The notes below the pieces were generated by a model. It did no database searches. It saw only the letters and a program-made list of their open reading frames with translations, and was not told the DNA's origin. A stretch of 64,000 nucleotides of DNA from contig JAJTTP010000001.1 in the NCBI GenBank assembly GCA_023313575.1, positions 682,001 through 746,000 on the forward strand. The letters run 5' to 3'. Position numbers and translations under genes: made by a program. This document shows, piece after piece, positions 1-13,200 of the stretch (positions within the stretch are counted from its first letter, which is position 1; every line of letters starts with the position of its first letter). This DNA comes from Eutypella sp. D-1. Lineage: Eukaryota > Ascomycota > Sordariomycetes > Xylariales > Diatrypaceae.

Positions 1-239
1 TATAACCGCAGCTTAAAAAATTACCCCCGTTAAATTTAAACTTAAAAAACCTGGACCTTATAATAGCATTACCCCCGTATAACCTTTTTTTATTATAACC
101 GCAACTTACCTATATTAATAACGTTATATAATAACCATAAAAGTTAATAAAATTTTTAACATTATTTTATGCTTTCCCGAAAAGATAACTTAATAGTTTA
201 AACCCACTTTAAATACTTTCGTAAAAATGGAAAAAAGAA

Positions 240-790
240 AAAAAGAATTACGGAAACCAAACGCTTTTTCGAAAAATATAAAAACTTCGTAAAAAAGGTA
301 AAAGTTAATTATAAAAACCTGGACAAAGCTTAAGCCGTTACGTAATAGCTTTTAAATTTTAAATAAAAAAAAGCAACTTATATATACGCCGCGTAATTTA
401 AGCAATTTACCGTTAAAATAAATTAAATCGATAATAAATCTTTTATCGATACATTTTATCGAAAACTTAAAAATTTAATTAAGAATAAAATCATTATATA
501 AAACAGGATAAATATTTTTAATAAATTAGGTACTTTAATAATTAAAATCGATAATAAATAATTTAAATAACGATAAGAATAAAAAACCATTATGTATTTA
601 AAAAATTTAAAAGATATTAAAATAATAAAAATTAAGATTAAAAACCTACCGATACATTTTACGGGACGGCATTAAAACTTATATTACTCGATATGATACG
701 AAAAAATAAACGATAAATTAAATATTATAATTATAATAAAATAAAACATTTTAAAAAAGAATATAAAGGACTTAAACGAAATAGAAATTA
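240..790 (+). pseudogene. gag remnant with mutated CCHC zinc knuckle
   Basis: Positions about 360-560 read as a Gypsy-type capsid stretch with several in-frame stops. Positions about 723-764 read as a retroviral zinc knuckle with the spacing C-x2-C-x4-H-x4-C, but all three Cys codons are TAT (Tyr) while the His is kept. TGT to TAT is a G-to-A change and fits RIP. The exact ends of the gag region are not definable by eye. Confidence 0.6.
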
Positions 791-2639
791 AAAACTTATA
801 CACGAAAAAAAGCAACCTTTTGCCGGTAAAAAAACGCTCGGAATAATCCGCTGCATATACTCGGATAATAATATTTATTAATAAAAACTGTAAAAAAGTT
901 AAGTAATTGGTTTAAGCCGTAATAAAACGATAACGTTAATAATAATAAGATAAATACCTTAATAACGATAAAAAAAAAGCTTTCGTAAAAACTTATTTCG
1001 TAAAAAGAAAAGAAAATAAAACGATTAATTAACTGGTTTAAAAAACGATAAAACTATAAATTATAAAAAATATACAGCATTTACGTTAAACGATTTTAAT
1101 AACGCCTTAAAAAATAACGATTTAAAATTTACTTATAATAACTTCGTAACTAAAATAAGTTTATTAATTAAAAAATTTAAACTCGGACGCCGCACTTTTT
1201 AAAATACCCCGTTAATTGTTAAAAATATAAATGTTATTAATATAAGGAATAAAAAATCGGTATTATTAACCGAATTAAATAAATAATTAAAAAAAGATTT
1301 AATTTCTTATAATAAAAAGGAAACGAAACCGATTAACGATAATATAAAAAAATCATACGTTACGTTAACTGCGTACTGTATAAGTAAAAATAGCTAAAAA
1401 AAATATCCTGCCCCGGAGGATATTAAATATATTATTATAACGAATATATATATTAAACGCTAAAAACTATAAGGATCCGGAATAAGATCGAATAATAAAA
1501 ACACGAAATCCGGTATTAAAAAAATAAATTATTAAACGCCGATTTATATATTTATAAAGATTTATTAAAAAAAATAACTTTTAATAAAATTAGTTTTTAA
1601 TATTTTTATAAAGAATTAATAGCAAAAAAATAATTATACATATAAAGAAAATCCAGTACAAAAAAATTTACGATAACCCGTATAACGCCGGACGAATCTA
1701 CGGTAAGGATTTAAAATAATAAAGCCGTTTATATTAAGGTTATAAAACGGTATTATACGGTTTAAAAATGCGATATAATATTTATAAACCATTTTAAAAG
1801 CCTAAAAATAATACGGATATATTATAATATAAATAAAGGTTAAAAATAATTAATATACCGTTATAATAAATAACGGAACCGAAAATAATTATATAACCTT
1901 AAAATTATGTAATAAGTTATAACTATTATAAAAAGAAAATAACATTTTTATAACATATTAAAAGCCGAAAGTTATGCTTTTTAATACGATAAAAAAAAGT
2001 ATTATAAAAAACCGATTAACTTAACGTATATATCGAAAAATAAAAATAAAATATTATTTTTAATATTATATTTTTAAAAAGATACGATATAATCTTTAAG
2101 TAATTATAATTATATTAATATAATTTATCGATTAATTAAAAAACTGGTTAAATAATATTCCTTTATTTTTTAAAAACCGATAATAATTTAAAAAAAGATT
2201 TTAATACTTAATAAATAATATATACGGGTATAAAAATATAATAAAAACCTTATTAAAAAAAATAAAACAATTAAAAAGAAAGGATATAAAAAGAAAATTA
2301 AATAAATTATCGCGTTTATCCGATAACGATTCCGCTTTTTTAATAACATTTTGGAAAAAAAAACGACTATATTATCACGAATACGTAACGTGTTACCATA
2401 ATATTATTAATACGATAAAATATTTCGTAAAAGTTTTTAAAAAAGATTATTATAACATAATAAATAAAATTACGAAATTATTTTAATAAAAAAAAACGTT
2501 ACGATTTTATAAAATTTATAACCTTAATAAAACTAAATTTAAAAAATTACGGGAATACCTCGAAAATAAGTTAACGAAAAATATATTCGATAATTAAAAT
2601 TATTAACCGGATATCTAATTATGTTTATGCTAAAGAAAA

Positions 2640-3790
2640 ACAGCAAATTACGATTAATAATCGATTATTAATAATTAAACGAAATTATTATAAAAGACCG
2701 AATACCGTTACTATTTATTACGGAAATAAAAAACCGCTTATACGAAGCTAAATAATTTACTATTTTAAACTTTAAAAACGGGTATTACTATATTAAGATT
2801 AAACTTGGAAATAAGTAAAAAATAGCCTTTAAAACGAAATTCGGTTTATTTAAATATTTAATTATACTTTTTAAATTAATTAACGCATTAATATTGTTTT
2901 AACGCCTAATTAATTACGTTTTACGAAAATATTTTAATATTTTCGTTATTTATTATCTTAACGATATTTTTATTTATTTAAATTTAAAAAAACAACACGA
3001 AAAACATATACATAAAATATTATAAATATTATAAAACGTTAACTTATTAATAAAACCTGAAAAAAAAATATTTTATATTTAAGAAATGGAATTTTTCGGA
3101 TATATTATTACCACCGAACATATTAAAATAAACCTTAAGAAAATCGTAATTATTAAGGATTAAAAAATGCTTATTAATATAAAAAGAATATAAGCCTTTT
3201 TCGGCTTAATAAATTATTATCGAAAATTTATACGATAATTTAAATATATTATAACATTTTTTATAAAATTAATAAAAAAAGTAAACGGTTTATATAAACT
3301 AATAAAATAAATAAACTTTTTAAAAAATTAAAAAACGCTATTATTAATAAATTAATATTTATTATATATGATTTTAAAAAACCCGTTAAATTAAAAACTA
3401 ATGTTTCGGATTACGTTTTCGGAGCATAAATTAAGTATCGAAATAAAAAAAGAAAGTTATACCTTATCGTATTTTATTTTTATAAACTTATTAAAACCGA
3501 ACTTAATTATTTAATTTACGATAAAAGATTTTTTATTATCTTTAACGTATTAAAAAAATTTAAATATTATTTTATAAAAAATATGCACTAAATTAAAATT
3601 TATACCGATTATAAAAATATTACATACTTTTTTACTATTTAAACCTTTAACGGAAAACAGTTATAATATGCTAAATACTTTACGGAATTCGATTATATTA
3701 TTATTTATAAAAAAATATATAAAACGGATAAGTAAATATTATCAGTAAATAACTTATTATAGAAAAAAAGTATATATTAATTAAATATAC
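2640..3790 (+). pseudogene. reverse transcriptase and RNase H remnant of the chromovirus
   Basis: The translated stream follows Ty3/Gypsy RT closely: the DYR-L-N block and the KDRIPL stretch near 2660-2720, the FTILNFKNGYY block, and a catalytic YLDD-type motif at 2954-2965 that now reads YLND (first Asp changed to Asn). The EFFGYIIT block lies near 3090 and a Gypsy RNase H start (SDYVFGA) near 3405-3430. Stops interrupt it throughout, mostly at expected Trp, Gln or Arg positions. Coordinates are approximate because the frame is inferred from conserved blocks. Confidence 0.8.
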
Positions 3791-3799
3791 GGTATTCCG

Positions 3800-5033
3800 A
3801 TAAACGTTAAAAGGATATTTAAAATAACGATAAATTGTTATTATTAAGATTATTTAAAATAATTTATATAAATAAATCGAATAATATAATAACGAATTAT
3901 TAATAAAAAAGTAAATAAAAAAGTTATAAATATTACGAGAACTGTAAAAATAATTAATATAAGAAATTCATAAATATTTTTTATACGGATATTTAAGAGA
4001 TTATAAAATTTTTAAACGGTTATAACGGATTTACGTATTCGATAAAATAAAATTAATAATATAATAAATACGACGACGATATAATATATACGGAAAAACT
4101 AAAATAAAACGATATAAATTTTATAAAAAACTATAACCATTATTAATTAATAAATAACCATAAAAGTTTATTATATTTAATTTTATTATTAAATTACCGA
4201 TATTAAAAAATTTAATAATACGTAACGGCTATAATAGCATATTCGTAATCGTTAACCGATTTATAAAGTTTTTTTATTTTATTTTATATAACGAAAATAC
4301 CGACATAAAATAAATAATATATATCTTTTTATAATATATTATAGTAATATATGGCTTTATATTCGAAATTATCTCCGATAAAGGAATAATATTTATATCG
4401 AAATTTTGGTAAAGTTTTATAATAAGATTAAAATTAAACCCTAAATTTACGATAGCTTTTAAACTTTAAATAGACGGATAAATAAAACGAATTAATTAAA
4501 TATTAAAAACTTATTTTCGATAATATATTAATTATAAATAAAATAATTAAATTAAATAGTTATTTATCGTATAATTAGTTTATAACATAGCTTATTATAA
4601 AAGTATATAAATAATACCTATTAACGTTAATTTCGGATTTATTTTAAACGTTTATCGAAACGTTTATAAAAAAGGACCGGATAATATTAAAACCATATTA
4701 ATATTAAAATAATTTAAATAGTTACATAAAAAAATAAAGGTAAAACTCGAATTTATATATTAACGAATAAGCAGATATTATAATTAAAAAAGGTTAAAAG
4801 GATTAACCTTTTCGGAAAAAGATATGGTTTATTTAGCTATAAAAAATATTATAATAAAACGACTTAATAAAAAACTCGATTATAAATATATCGGACCGTA
4901 TTTAATTATTAAAAAAATATTAAAAAATAATTACGAACTGGATTTATTATTAAAAGTTAAAATCTATTTAACTTTTTATATTTCTTTACTTAAGGACATA
5001 ACGGATATAAACGTTATAAAAATAAAATAAAAT
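3800..5033 (+). pseudogene. integrase remnant, including GPY/F-like C-terminal region
   Basis: After RNase H the stream resembles a retroviral integrase. The block IISDKGIIFISKFW at about 4365-4410 carries the second catalytic Asp, and the following stretch matches the usual polynucleotidyl-transferase tail. Positions 4824-5030 remain open for 68 residues; the YIGPYLIIKKI and FYISLLK blocks are typical of the region between the integrase core and the chromodomain in chromoviruses. The remainder is broken by stops. Confidence 0.75.
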
Positions 5034-5057
5034 AACGTCAAAATAAAAATAAATAAA

Positions 5058-5175
5058 TACGAAGTAAAAAAAATCTTAAACGTACGAATAAAGGATGGAC
5101 GTATAAAATATAAGGTTAAATAGAAAGGATATAATAATTCCGAAAATATATAAGAACCCGTTAATTACTTAATAA
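5058..5175 (+). pseudogene. chromodomain remnant at the integrase C-terminus
   Basis: The stream reads YEVKKILNVRIKDGR, then a KYKVK-stop-KGY block and an EN-x-stop-EPVNYL block. This matches the chromodomain pattern in which two conserved Trp residues sit before KGY and before EP. Both Trp codons are now stops (TAG at 5121-5123 and a TAA shortly after), consistent with G-to-A changes. Chromodomains direct chromovirus insertion toward heterochromatin, so their presence fits this heterochromatin-like block. Confidence 0.75.
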
Positions 5176-5898
5176 ATATTTAACGCTTTTTAAAAGATTT
5201 TTATTAACGTTAACGGAAATGCTAATAAAAATAATATCTTAATTAAAATTATTTAATATATTTATTTTAAACTAATTAAATTCCGAAATAACCTTAGGAT
5301 TTATAAATACTTTAATAAACCCCGTAAAACGCGCATTTTCCGTTCGATATTTTTTTTTTTAATTGTTTTAACTTTTATAAATTATCGATATTATAAGAAA
5401 CCGCTTTTATTATTTTTTCGTATTATATACGTTTTTAACGGCGTAAACGGCAAACGTTTACGTTAATTTTAAAAATTATTCTTTCGGCTTTTTTTTCCGT
5501 AATTTCCAGTTTTAATTTTAGTTTATAATATTAAAATATAACCTTTTATAATTACTTCGGATTAAGCCCGGATACGTCGTATTAATTTCGGTTATAGTAA
5601 ATATATAATAAATAATAAGAAAAATCCGAGTTAAAAACCTTATATTTTAATCGACGACGTTTATAATAAAAATAAGGTATTATATTAACCGGATCGGATA
5701 ATAAAACTGCCGTAAAAAAGGAATTACGTTAAAAGATTTTACGCTAAAATAAAAAAGTTACGCATTTAAAAATCGATTTATTAATACGACCAGATATAAT
5801 AAAAAAAATATAAAATAAAAAAGAAAAAAATACTTACGGTAAAAAAGAAATAAAAATAATAAGTTTTAAAGATAAAAACTTTAAAAAAGGAAAAATCG
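5176..5898. other. spacer between chromodomain and 3' LTR, with polypurine tract
   Basis: AT-rich RIP-mutated sequence with no recognised coding domain. Its right end, about 5883-5895, is a polypurine run (six A, two G, five A) directly before the TG that starts the putative LTR. That is the expected position of the plus-strand priming tract. The minus strand around 5290-5520 has a partly open Lys/Glu/Arg-rich reading that I could not identify. Confidence 0.5.
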
Positions 5899-6329
5899 TG
5901 TTATAACCTGGTTAAGTTATTAAGCTTAAATAGTATTAGCATAAATAATCTTTAACCACGGCATTAAAAAAGATAATTACGATAAAATAAGCTATATTTA
6001 AGTTACGTGATAAAAAGGATAGCCTAGATAATTTAGTTATCTTAATAATTTTAAATAGCTTGGATAACCCAGTTATTTTAACGATTTAACATTTAATATT
6101 ATCTTCCAATATTAGGAATAAAAGATATAAATAATATATAATTACGTTTATTACCTTTTTTTTAAATAGTTTTTAAGCTTATTAGCTTCTAATATAATTT
6201 GGTTACTTAAAGCACCTTTTTTTTTTTATTACTAAACGTGATTACTTATTATTTAAACCCTTTAGCATTTTTGCTAACATAAACACCTCGACTGGACTAC
6301 TAGTTAGGAATAGACCGGCCGTCATAATA
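5899..6329 (+). repeat. putative 3' LTR of the chromovirus (about 431 bp)
   Basis: It starts TGTTATAACC directly after the polypurine tract and ends near GTCATAATA, an imperfect inverted match to the start after allowing for RIP. Immediately to its right the sequence becomes a different element on the opposite strand. The segment 6285-6325 is less AT-rich than its surroundings. The matching 5' LTR is not in the window, so the boundaries rest on the terminal motifs only. Confidence 0.5.
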
Positions 6330-9300
6330 TAAAATACCGATTTTAATTATAATATTATTTAACTTTTTATAATCGATATAAATTCGGATCTTTTTTTTTA
6401 ACTTTTTAATTAATAAAATAAAAATAACCGTAAAAAAAGTGTTAATACGAATAAACTTTTTTTTTAAAAATAATTGTTAATATATTTTTTAACCGTTAAA
6501 AACTTTTTTAATAATATCGTGTAAATTTTATTATATAATAATATCTTTTTAAATATTAATTTTATTTTATAATCGTGTAAACGGTAAAGCGGTAACGTTT
6601 CGGCGTTTAATAATTAAAAAACTTTTACTAGGTTATAATATTTTTTAAAAAGTTTTAATAAAATATTTTCCATTATTATTAAAGGTTTCTTTTTAAAGCA
6701 TTTTTTATATCTTTATCGGTAACTTATCGGAAAATAAATTCTTTTATTAATTAATTATAAAAAACCTTTAATTTAAATAATACCGAGTTTAAGTTTAAGT
6801 TTTTATTTTATATTAATATCCTTTTTAAAATATTTATTAATATCGTTTCGATAACGTTTTCCGGAAATATCGGTAATAAATTCGTATTATATAATACTTT
6901 TAACGCGTCGGTTATAATTATAAATTTTTATAAAAGCATAAAGTTAATTATAATATTTTTTATTTTATAAAATATAAAAAAGTTAAAAATTATTAATAAA
7001 TAAATATTTAATAACTTATTATCGGTTAATAATTTTTTATTTAAAGCTTTATTTTTAAAAAAGTTTCGCCGTTTAATATGATTATATTTTATTATTAATC
7101 GATATTAAAGTTATATTTTTTAAATTATAAAAAGTTTAATATAATATCCGTCCCGTTTAACGGTTATTTATGTAATAAAAGTTGTTTTCTCGTTTTTTTA
7201 ACGATATAACGTATGCGGTAATATTTTAATATAAATTTTATAACGTTATTATCGGTTAATTATAAAACTTTTAATTTATTTAATATTTATATAAATATTT
7301 TATAAATATACGTAAAGTTCGTATTAATAAAAGTAGTCGGTAAATATTTATTATTAATTATTAAACGGGCCGTTAATTTCTTACCGGCAGCGTTAAAAGA
7401 AATATAAGAAATAAAAAATATATTAAAACCTATTTAATACATATATAAATTTTTATTAATAAAATTAAAATAATTATTTAAACGTTTTTAATTACATTTT
7501 TTATTAAAAGTTATTTTTTTAATGTTTTTTAATTATTTATTACCTTTTTATTATAACTTTATTTTTTAAACGTAAATAAATAATTATTATAAAAATAATT
7601 CTCGGAAATATAATATAAATAAAGGTTTAAGTTTTGTCATTTCAGTTTTGTTTCGTTAATAAACCCTTTTCTTTACGTTAATTAAGTTCGGACGGTATTA
7701 AGTTATATAAAATCGGGTTCGGGGGCTTAAAGTTTTAATATTAACATTTTTAAACAGTTAAAAAATAAAAAGTAATTTTTAAACCTTTTAAATTAAGCGA
7801 AATTCTTTTCCGAAATATTATTAAAAAAGTTTTAAAATTTTATCGTTTATTTTTTAAAATTAATAGGTTTTAAATAATCCGTAACCGGGATAAAAACGTT
7901 TTATAACAGCTTATTAATTTTAAATAATAATGCTTTTACTTTTTATATTTCCGTTTACCGCTTAAAGTTAATAAATTTAATAAACTTATTAAAAAACTTA
8001 AAAAAATTAATTTTATTTTATTCGAGTTTATTACAATTACGTTTCGATATTATTACGATATCGATAATTATATAAAATTGGTTTAAATATTTAATTAAAT
8101 TAATATAATTTTTTTATCTTTTTAATTATTTAAAAAAGTTATTTAAATTTTTAATAATTATTCGGATTAATTCTTTTATTAAAATATAAACGTTACTTTT
8201 TAATCTCGATATTACGTATTTAATTCGTTCCCTTACCGTAAAATAATTACGTCGGTTATAAAATAATTTAAATTTTATTTTTAAGTATTAATTACTTTAT
8301 TCCTTTTACTGTTTTATTATATCCGAGTTTTTCGTTATAAAAATAATTAAATCGGTACCCCGCGGCTTATTTACTGTTATATTATCGTTATTATCCTTAT
8401 CGTTATTATTATCTCGGTAATATTTTTAACTTTAATTAATTATTATTTAATAAATATCGGTTCGGTAATAACTCGGTTATAATACGTTTAAAATCTATTA
8501 AAAAAACGATAAATATAATATAATTTATAAATATTATATTATTTATAAAAGTTATATAATTTATGTATATTATATTATTTATAAATAAAAATAAAACTTT
8601 AATAAAAAGCTTTTTAAAGTTTATATTATAAATTATATAAATTATATAAGCTATATTATTACGGTATATTATTCATAACCTTTTAAAAATTTTTATTATA
8701 ACTATATATTATCGTAACGTATTTATTTAACTCGAAAAGTACCTATTTTAAAATCTCGCCTTTATAACGGTATAATTTTATAAAATTTATTAAAAGTTAA
8801 AATTCTTTATTTAATTCCGTTAAAAACTAAACTAATATTAAATATAGTAAAAAGCATATTACGGTTAAAAATATACGGTTTTATAATTTAATACTAAAAG
8901 TATTTAAGTTTCCTGTTAATAAATTTTCGTTATTATTACCGGTAACCGGCATATATATTACCGGGCTATTTATAAAAATTAAAATAAATATATTATTTTT
9001 ATAAAATAATTATATATAATATAAAAAAATTTTATTTATAAATTATTATTTTAATACCGGACTTTTTATAAAAAACCGGTTAAAAGGTGTAACAAATTAT
9101 TTCGGCACCGATTAAACGTTAAAATAATTAAAAAGATTCCGTTATTACGTAAAAAAAGAAAAAAGAACCGCGTAATAAAATCGTAACCTTAAATATATAC
9201 CCGTATTACTACACGGGGCAGGATAAATAGCAATACGCTACTTATACGTCCTCGTACCGTAACAGTTATTAATTATTAACCTTTAAACAGCTACTTAATA

Positions 9301-9527
9301 TAATAGCTACGTATTTAAATTACTCCTTTTATAGATAAAAAAAAGGTTTAAATCCCCCGGTAATTAAAAGGCTTTATTTTATAAAGGAATAGCTTTTAAG
9401 CCCTTAAGCTTAAAGGCTACCAGCTGGCGCCCGGTCTCCGACCGGCAGCCAGTTGCCACTAGTTATTATATAAAGCCTACCGGCTTTAACCGTATTTAAG
9501 TTTATTAAATAAAAGTATTTAATTACA
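6330..9527 (-). mobile_element. second RIP-degraded Ty3/Gypsy element, truncated in RT
   Basis: On the minus strand, 6330-6480 reads as the beginning of a Gypsy RT: a KKFIRIN block, LLIKKLKKKIRIYIDYKKLNN, then IIIK, after which homology stops abruptly at 6330 where the first element's LTR ends. Upstream on the same strand, 7800-8350 reads as a gag-like capsid region with stops. Positions 9088-9527 form a probable LTR. The element therefore runs right to left, and its 3' portion is missing from this side. This is best explained by insertion of the first element into it. Everything is RIP-mutated. Confidence 0.65.
9088..9527 (-). repeat. putative LTR of the second Gypsy element (440 bp)
   Basis: The segment is bounded by TGTAAC on the left and ATTACA on the right, so on the minus strand it runs TGTAAT...GTTACA, a standard TG...CA terminal pair within short inverted repeats. 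It lies upstream of the gag-like region on that strand. It contains a relatively GC-rich patch at 9420-9460. No second copy is visible in the window, so solo-LTR versus element-LTR status cannot be decided. Confidence 0.45.
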
Positions 9528-10210
9528 CTTATTTTTTAAAATTATTTATTATTACCAGGTTATTACGTTACGACGCCTATAGCTATTTAACTCTTTATAT
9601 ATTTTTTAAAATTTACTTTTTTAACTTTTCCGGCTAAAATCCTTTTTTTAATTTTACCGGGACTTATTTTTTTAACCGGTATAATTTTTATAACTTTATT
9701 AATTATTATTAATTACCGACTTATTTTTCCGGTCCGGTTACGGCTTAATTAACCGACGCTTTTATTATTAATTTCTTTACGGTATTAAAATTTTAACTTT
9801 ATTATTTAAATACGCCCGGTTTACCGGGCCGATATTTTATAACTTATTTATAATTATAATATTCGTTTTTAATATTACGTATTATTTAATTATAATTATT
9901 AATATTTATTAAGATTATATAGCTGTAAATAAAATTTTAATATATATTAATATGTAATTTTAATTTATTAATTAATATTATTAAACTTTACTTTATTACG
10001 AATTTCTTTACGTTATTTTAATTTAATAAATATTACTGTTATAAATATTACGGCATTATTTAAATAATTGTTTTCCTTTATTAACCGTAATATATTAATA
10101 CGGTTTCGGCTTATTTCCGCCGTTTTATATATTATATAATACAGATTATATTAATTTACATAATAAAGCTTATATTTATATTTAAATAATTAATTTATTA
10201 TAAACATAAA
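9528..10210. other. AT-rich RIP-mutated sequence, unidentified
   Basis: No gene is visible. The minus strand near 9600-9760 has a Lys-rich reading with several stops that might be a transposon remnant, but I could not match it to a domain. Confidence 0.4.
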
Positions 10211-10214
10211 ATTA

Positions 10215-10245
<31 letters not shown>
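10211..10245. repeat. (ATT)n microsatellite
   Basis: About eleven ATT/TTA triplets in a row lie directly before the left copy of the 14-bp repeat that flanks the LINE array. Confidence 0.9.
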
Positions 10246-10259
10246 GCCTTTAAGCGTAA
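10246..10259 (+). repeat. left target-site duplication of the LINE array
   Basis: GCCTTTAAGCGTAA. An identical 14-mer lies at 23608-23621 at the other end of the array; the flanks diverge immediately outside and inside. Such length is normal for target-primed insertion of LINEs. Confidence 0.8.
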
Positions 10260-13200
10260 TGATGATAATGATGATGAATTTTACGTCCGGGTGGACCATA
10301 TTATCTAGGGCTATCTACATATAAGCCTATAAGCAGGGCTATATTTAAATATTAGCTAGGTGCCGATACTATGTAATATATGGGACGGTTAAAATAGGTC
10401 TATCCAGGGACAGGCCGTACCAACGTGTTACGGTTAATATAAAAAATCCTTTATTTACTATTTACTTATGGCTATCTTTTAGCTAAAGTTTTACTATTTA
10501 TTTCCGAATCTTTTAAATCATACCTCGGCTATTTTACCTATTACTTATTATAAATGGTTTTAAGATTTGCCGTATTTTATTACGCGCTTAATTTTTTATC
10601 CGAAATCGAATAAGGTTTAACTTTATCGAAAAAGGTTAAAAAGGCGATATAATTTTTATAGCTAAAAAATTAGGTCGTTTTATGGCCGGGTTAAGTTAAA
10701 AAGCGAAAAATACCCCTCGTAATGTTATAATCGAAAACGTAACCGGCGGTTTTTTTTTTTTTATACCGGTAAAAATAAAACGCGTTATATTTAAAACGTT
10801 AATAGTATTTAATAAAATTACCGTAACCCGATTATTTTACGAAAAAGTGATATAATATTAAGTATAGAAAAAAAAGTTTAAAAAAAAGGTTTTTATATAA
10901 AAGGTTTTATCGTGTATATAATAAAAAGGTATTTCGAAGTTATTATTCGGTAAAAAAAAGCTTACGCCTTTTTTTTATAATGCGTTTAAAATAAATAAAA
11001 GTTATTATCCCGGTATCCAGGTATTAAATAACCCCGAACTTAATTTAAACGTTTATAACCTCGTTACCGGTAATATTTTTATAACCCGGCGTTTATTAAA
11101 TGGATATAATAAACGGCCGGATATAAGTAATTATATCGTAAAAGGTTAAAAAATTAGCTTAAAAGTTATCGGATAAGTAACCGAATAAGTTATATATAAC
11201 CGTTATATTATCGATATAAAGGTATAAACCGGTTACCGGGGGGTTAAAGTCGTATTATTTTTTTTTTATTATGCCGTTTTACGTACGGTTATTACTTTTT
11301 TATCGAAAACTTTTATTTAGGTTAAAAGTTTATAAACGGCGTAAAAGGGTTTATATCTGTTATTTTAATAAAATATAAAACCTTAGCTTATACGGTTAAT
11401 TTTAAAATTATTAAAATAAATAACCAGGTCCGTTAATAAAAAGGAAAGTAATTATTTTTTATACACTTTAATGCCCTTATTTTTATCGGAAAAAAAAATA
11501 TAAATAATAACAGCCATCGTTTTATAAAAAAAAGTAAACGCGGGTAAACCGGGGCTATATCGGTTAATTATAAACGTATTAGCCATTTTTTTTAAAATAA
11601 AATAATCGGGTAATTACGGGGTAATTTTTATTTAATGTCCGAAAACGTATTAAATGTTTTATTTTAATTTACGTAAAGAATATTTCCGTTAATAATATCC
11701 CCGATTCCTTATAAAAGATAATAATATAAGTAATGCGTTAAACGGGTAACGCGGCTTTAGCAGCAATTTTAAATAACTTATTTAATTTATTTATAAATAG
11801 GCTTATTTTAATATCGGCCGGTTTGGATACGTTTTTAACTGAAAAGCGTTAAAGGCCCGGCTATTAAGTTTTTATAACGTATATTATAATCGGCATTATA
11901 TAGGTTTTAACGGCTTTAATAATTTTATTTAAAAAAAAGCCGTATATAATTTTATTAAGGTGTTATATATAATTAACTATTTATAACATTTTATTATTTT
12001 ATTTAATAACGTGTTTTTTAAAGTTAAGTTATAAATTAAAAAAGATATTAAATTATCGGACCGTTTTTATTAAAGCTTTTACTTTAAATATGCCGTTAAT
12101 AACCGCGTCGGTTTTAAATGTTTTACTTTTATGGAAATGTTTAAGTTTATATTTTACTGGGTCGAAAAATAAGGCGTTATCTTTTTTTTAGCCGAGTACG
12201 TTTTTTACGTCGATAATTAAGGTTATAACCGTATAAAAGGTTATTAAATTAATACGTAAGATAACGATATTATTTATATATTTAAATTTGGTATTAGGCG
12301 TCGATTCTTTCCGTAATATTAACTCGATATATAGTATAAAAAAGATAAAGGATATAAAGGAGTTTTATAGGACGCCGTAAAATAAAGGGATCGGGTTAAT
12401 AATAACGTTTTTTATATAAATAATAATTTACCGATCCGTTATAAAAAAGTTTATTTATCGTATAAGTTTTATATTTTATTTTTATTATTTTAACCGGAAA
12501 ATAAAACGGTTACGAAAAATTGTATTAAAAACTTTTAACACGTTTATAATTAGTAACGATATAACTTTTTTACAGGTAAATATTTACTCGATATCGTATA
12601 TAACGTAAATGGCCAGGTTAACCGCTAATTTTTTAAAAAAGGCGTTAAATTATTATAAATAAAATATTTTATAACGTAAAGTTTATACCGTTATACGCCT
12701 GGTTATTAGCTTTTTAAGCCTTTTATTTAAGCACGATAATAAGGATATAAGTTTTTAAGATTTAAATTTAATAAAGTCAGATTTGCCTATTTTTAAAAAT
12801 ATAACCACTTCCGTTATTTTAAAAATTAGTAAATAATAGCTATAATTTAAGTATACCTTATATAATATACGTACCGCCTTATTAATTACCGGTTAAATTA
12901 ATTATAATAATATAGCTATTAACCCGTTTTTACCAAATACCGTGGACGGGGTGCAAATATATACGTTTTCCGCTTTTATTATTAATACCCGGGGGTTTTA
13001 TAAAAGGTTAAAATGGGTTTATTACGCGCTTTTATAGCTAAGCTTATTTTAGTTTTATGATTATAATGGCTATTAAGGATTTATAATGTTCCCGCCGGCG
13101 GCCTAAAGGATTAATACCTTATAACGTAATAGATTAATTTTTTTTTCCGTATCGGTAATTACTTTATCTCCGTTTTTTATCGGTAATAAACGGAAATTAT

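Larger units (their letters stand above)
1..6329 (+). mobile_element. RIP-degraded Ty3/Gypsy chromovirus (LTR retrotransposon), 5' end outside window
   Basis: Reading the plus strand through many stop codons recovers the canonical order gag, zinc knuckle, reverse transcriptase, RNase H, integrase and chromodomain, then a polypurine tract and a putative LTR. No frame stays open for long; the longest surviving piece (4824-5030) is the integrase C-terminal region. Nearly all damage is G-to-A or C-to-T: Trp codons have become TAG or TAA, Cys has become Tyr and Asp has become Asn, which is the pattern RIP leaves in ascomycetes. The 5' LTR is not visible, so the element starts to the left of the window. 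Family order and chromodomain position are established knowledge for chromoviruses; homology was judged by eye. The copy cannot encode functional proteins. Confidence 0.85.

Noticed and set aside
10200..10260. CRISPR-like or satellite array from the regular ATT units
   Set aside because: It is a plain trinucleotide microsatellite with no spacers; the organism is a fungus.
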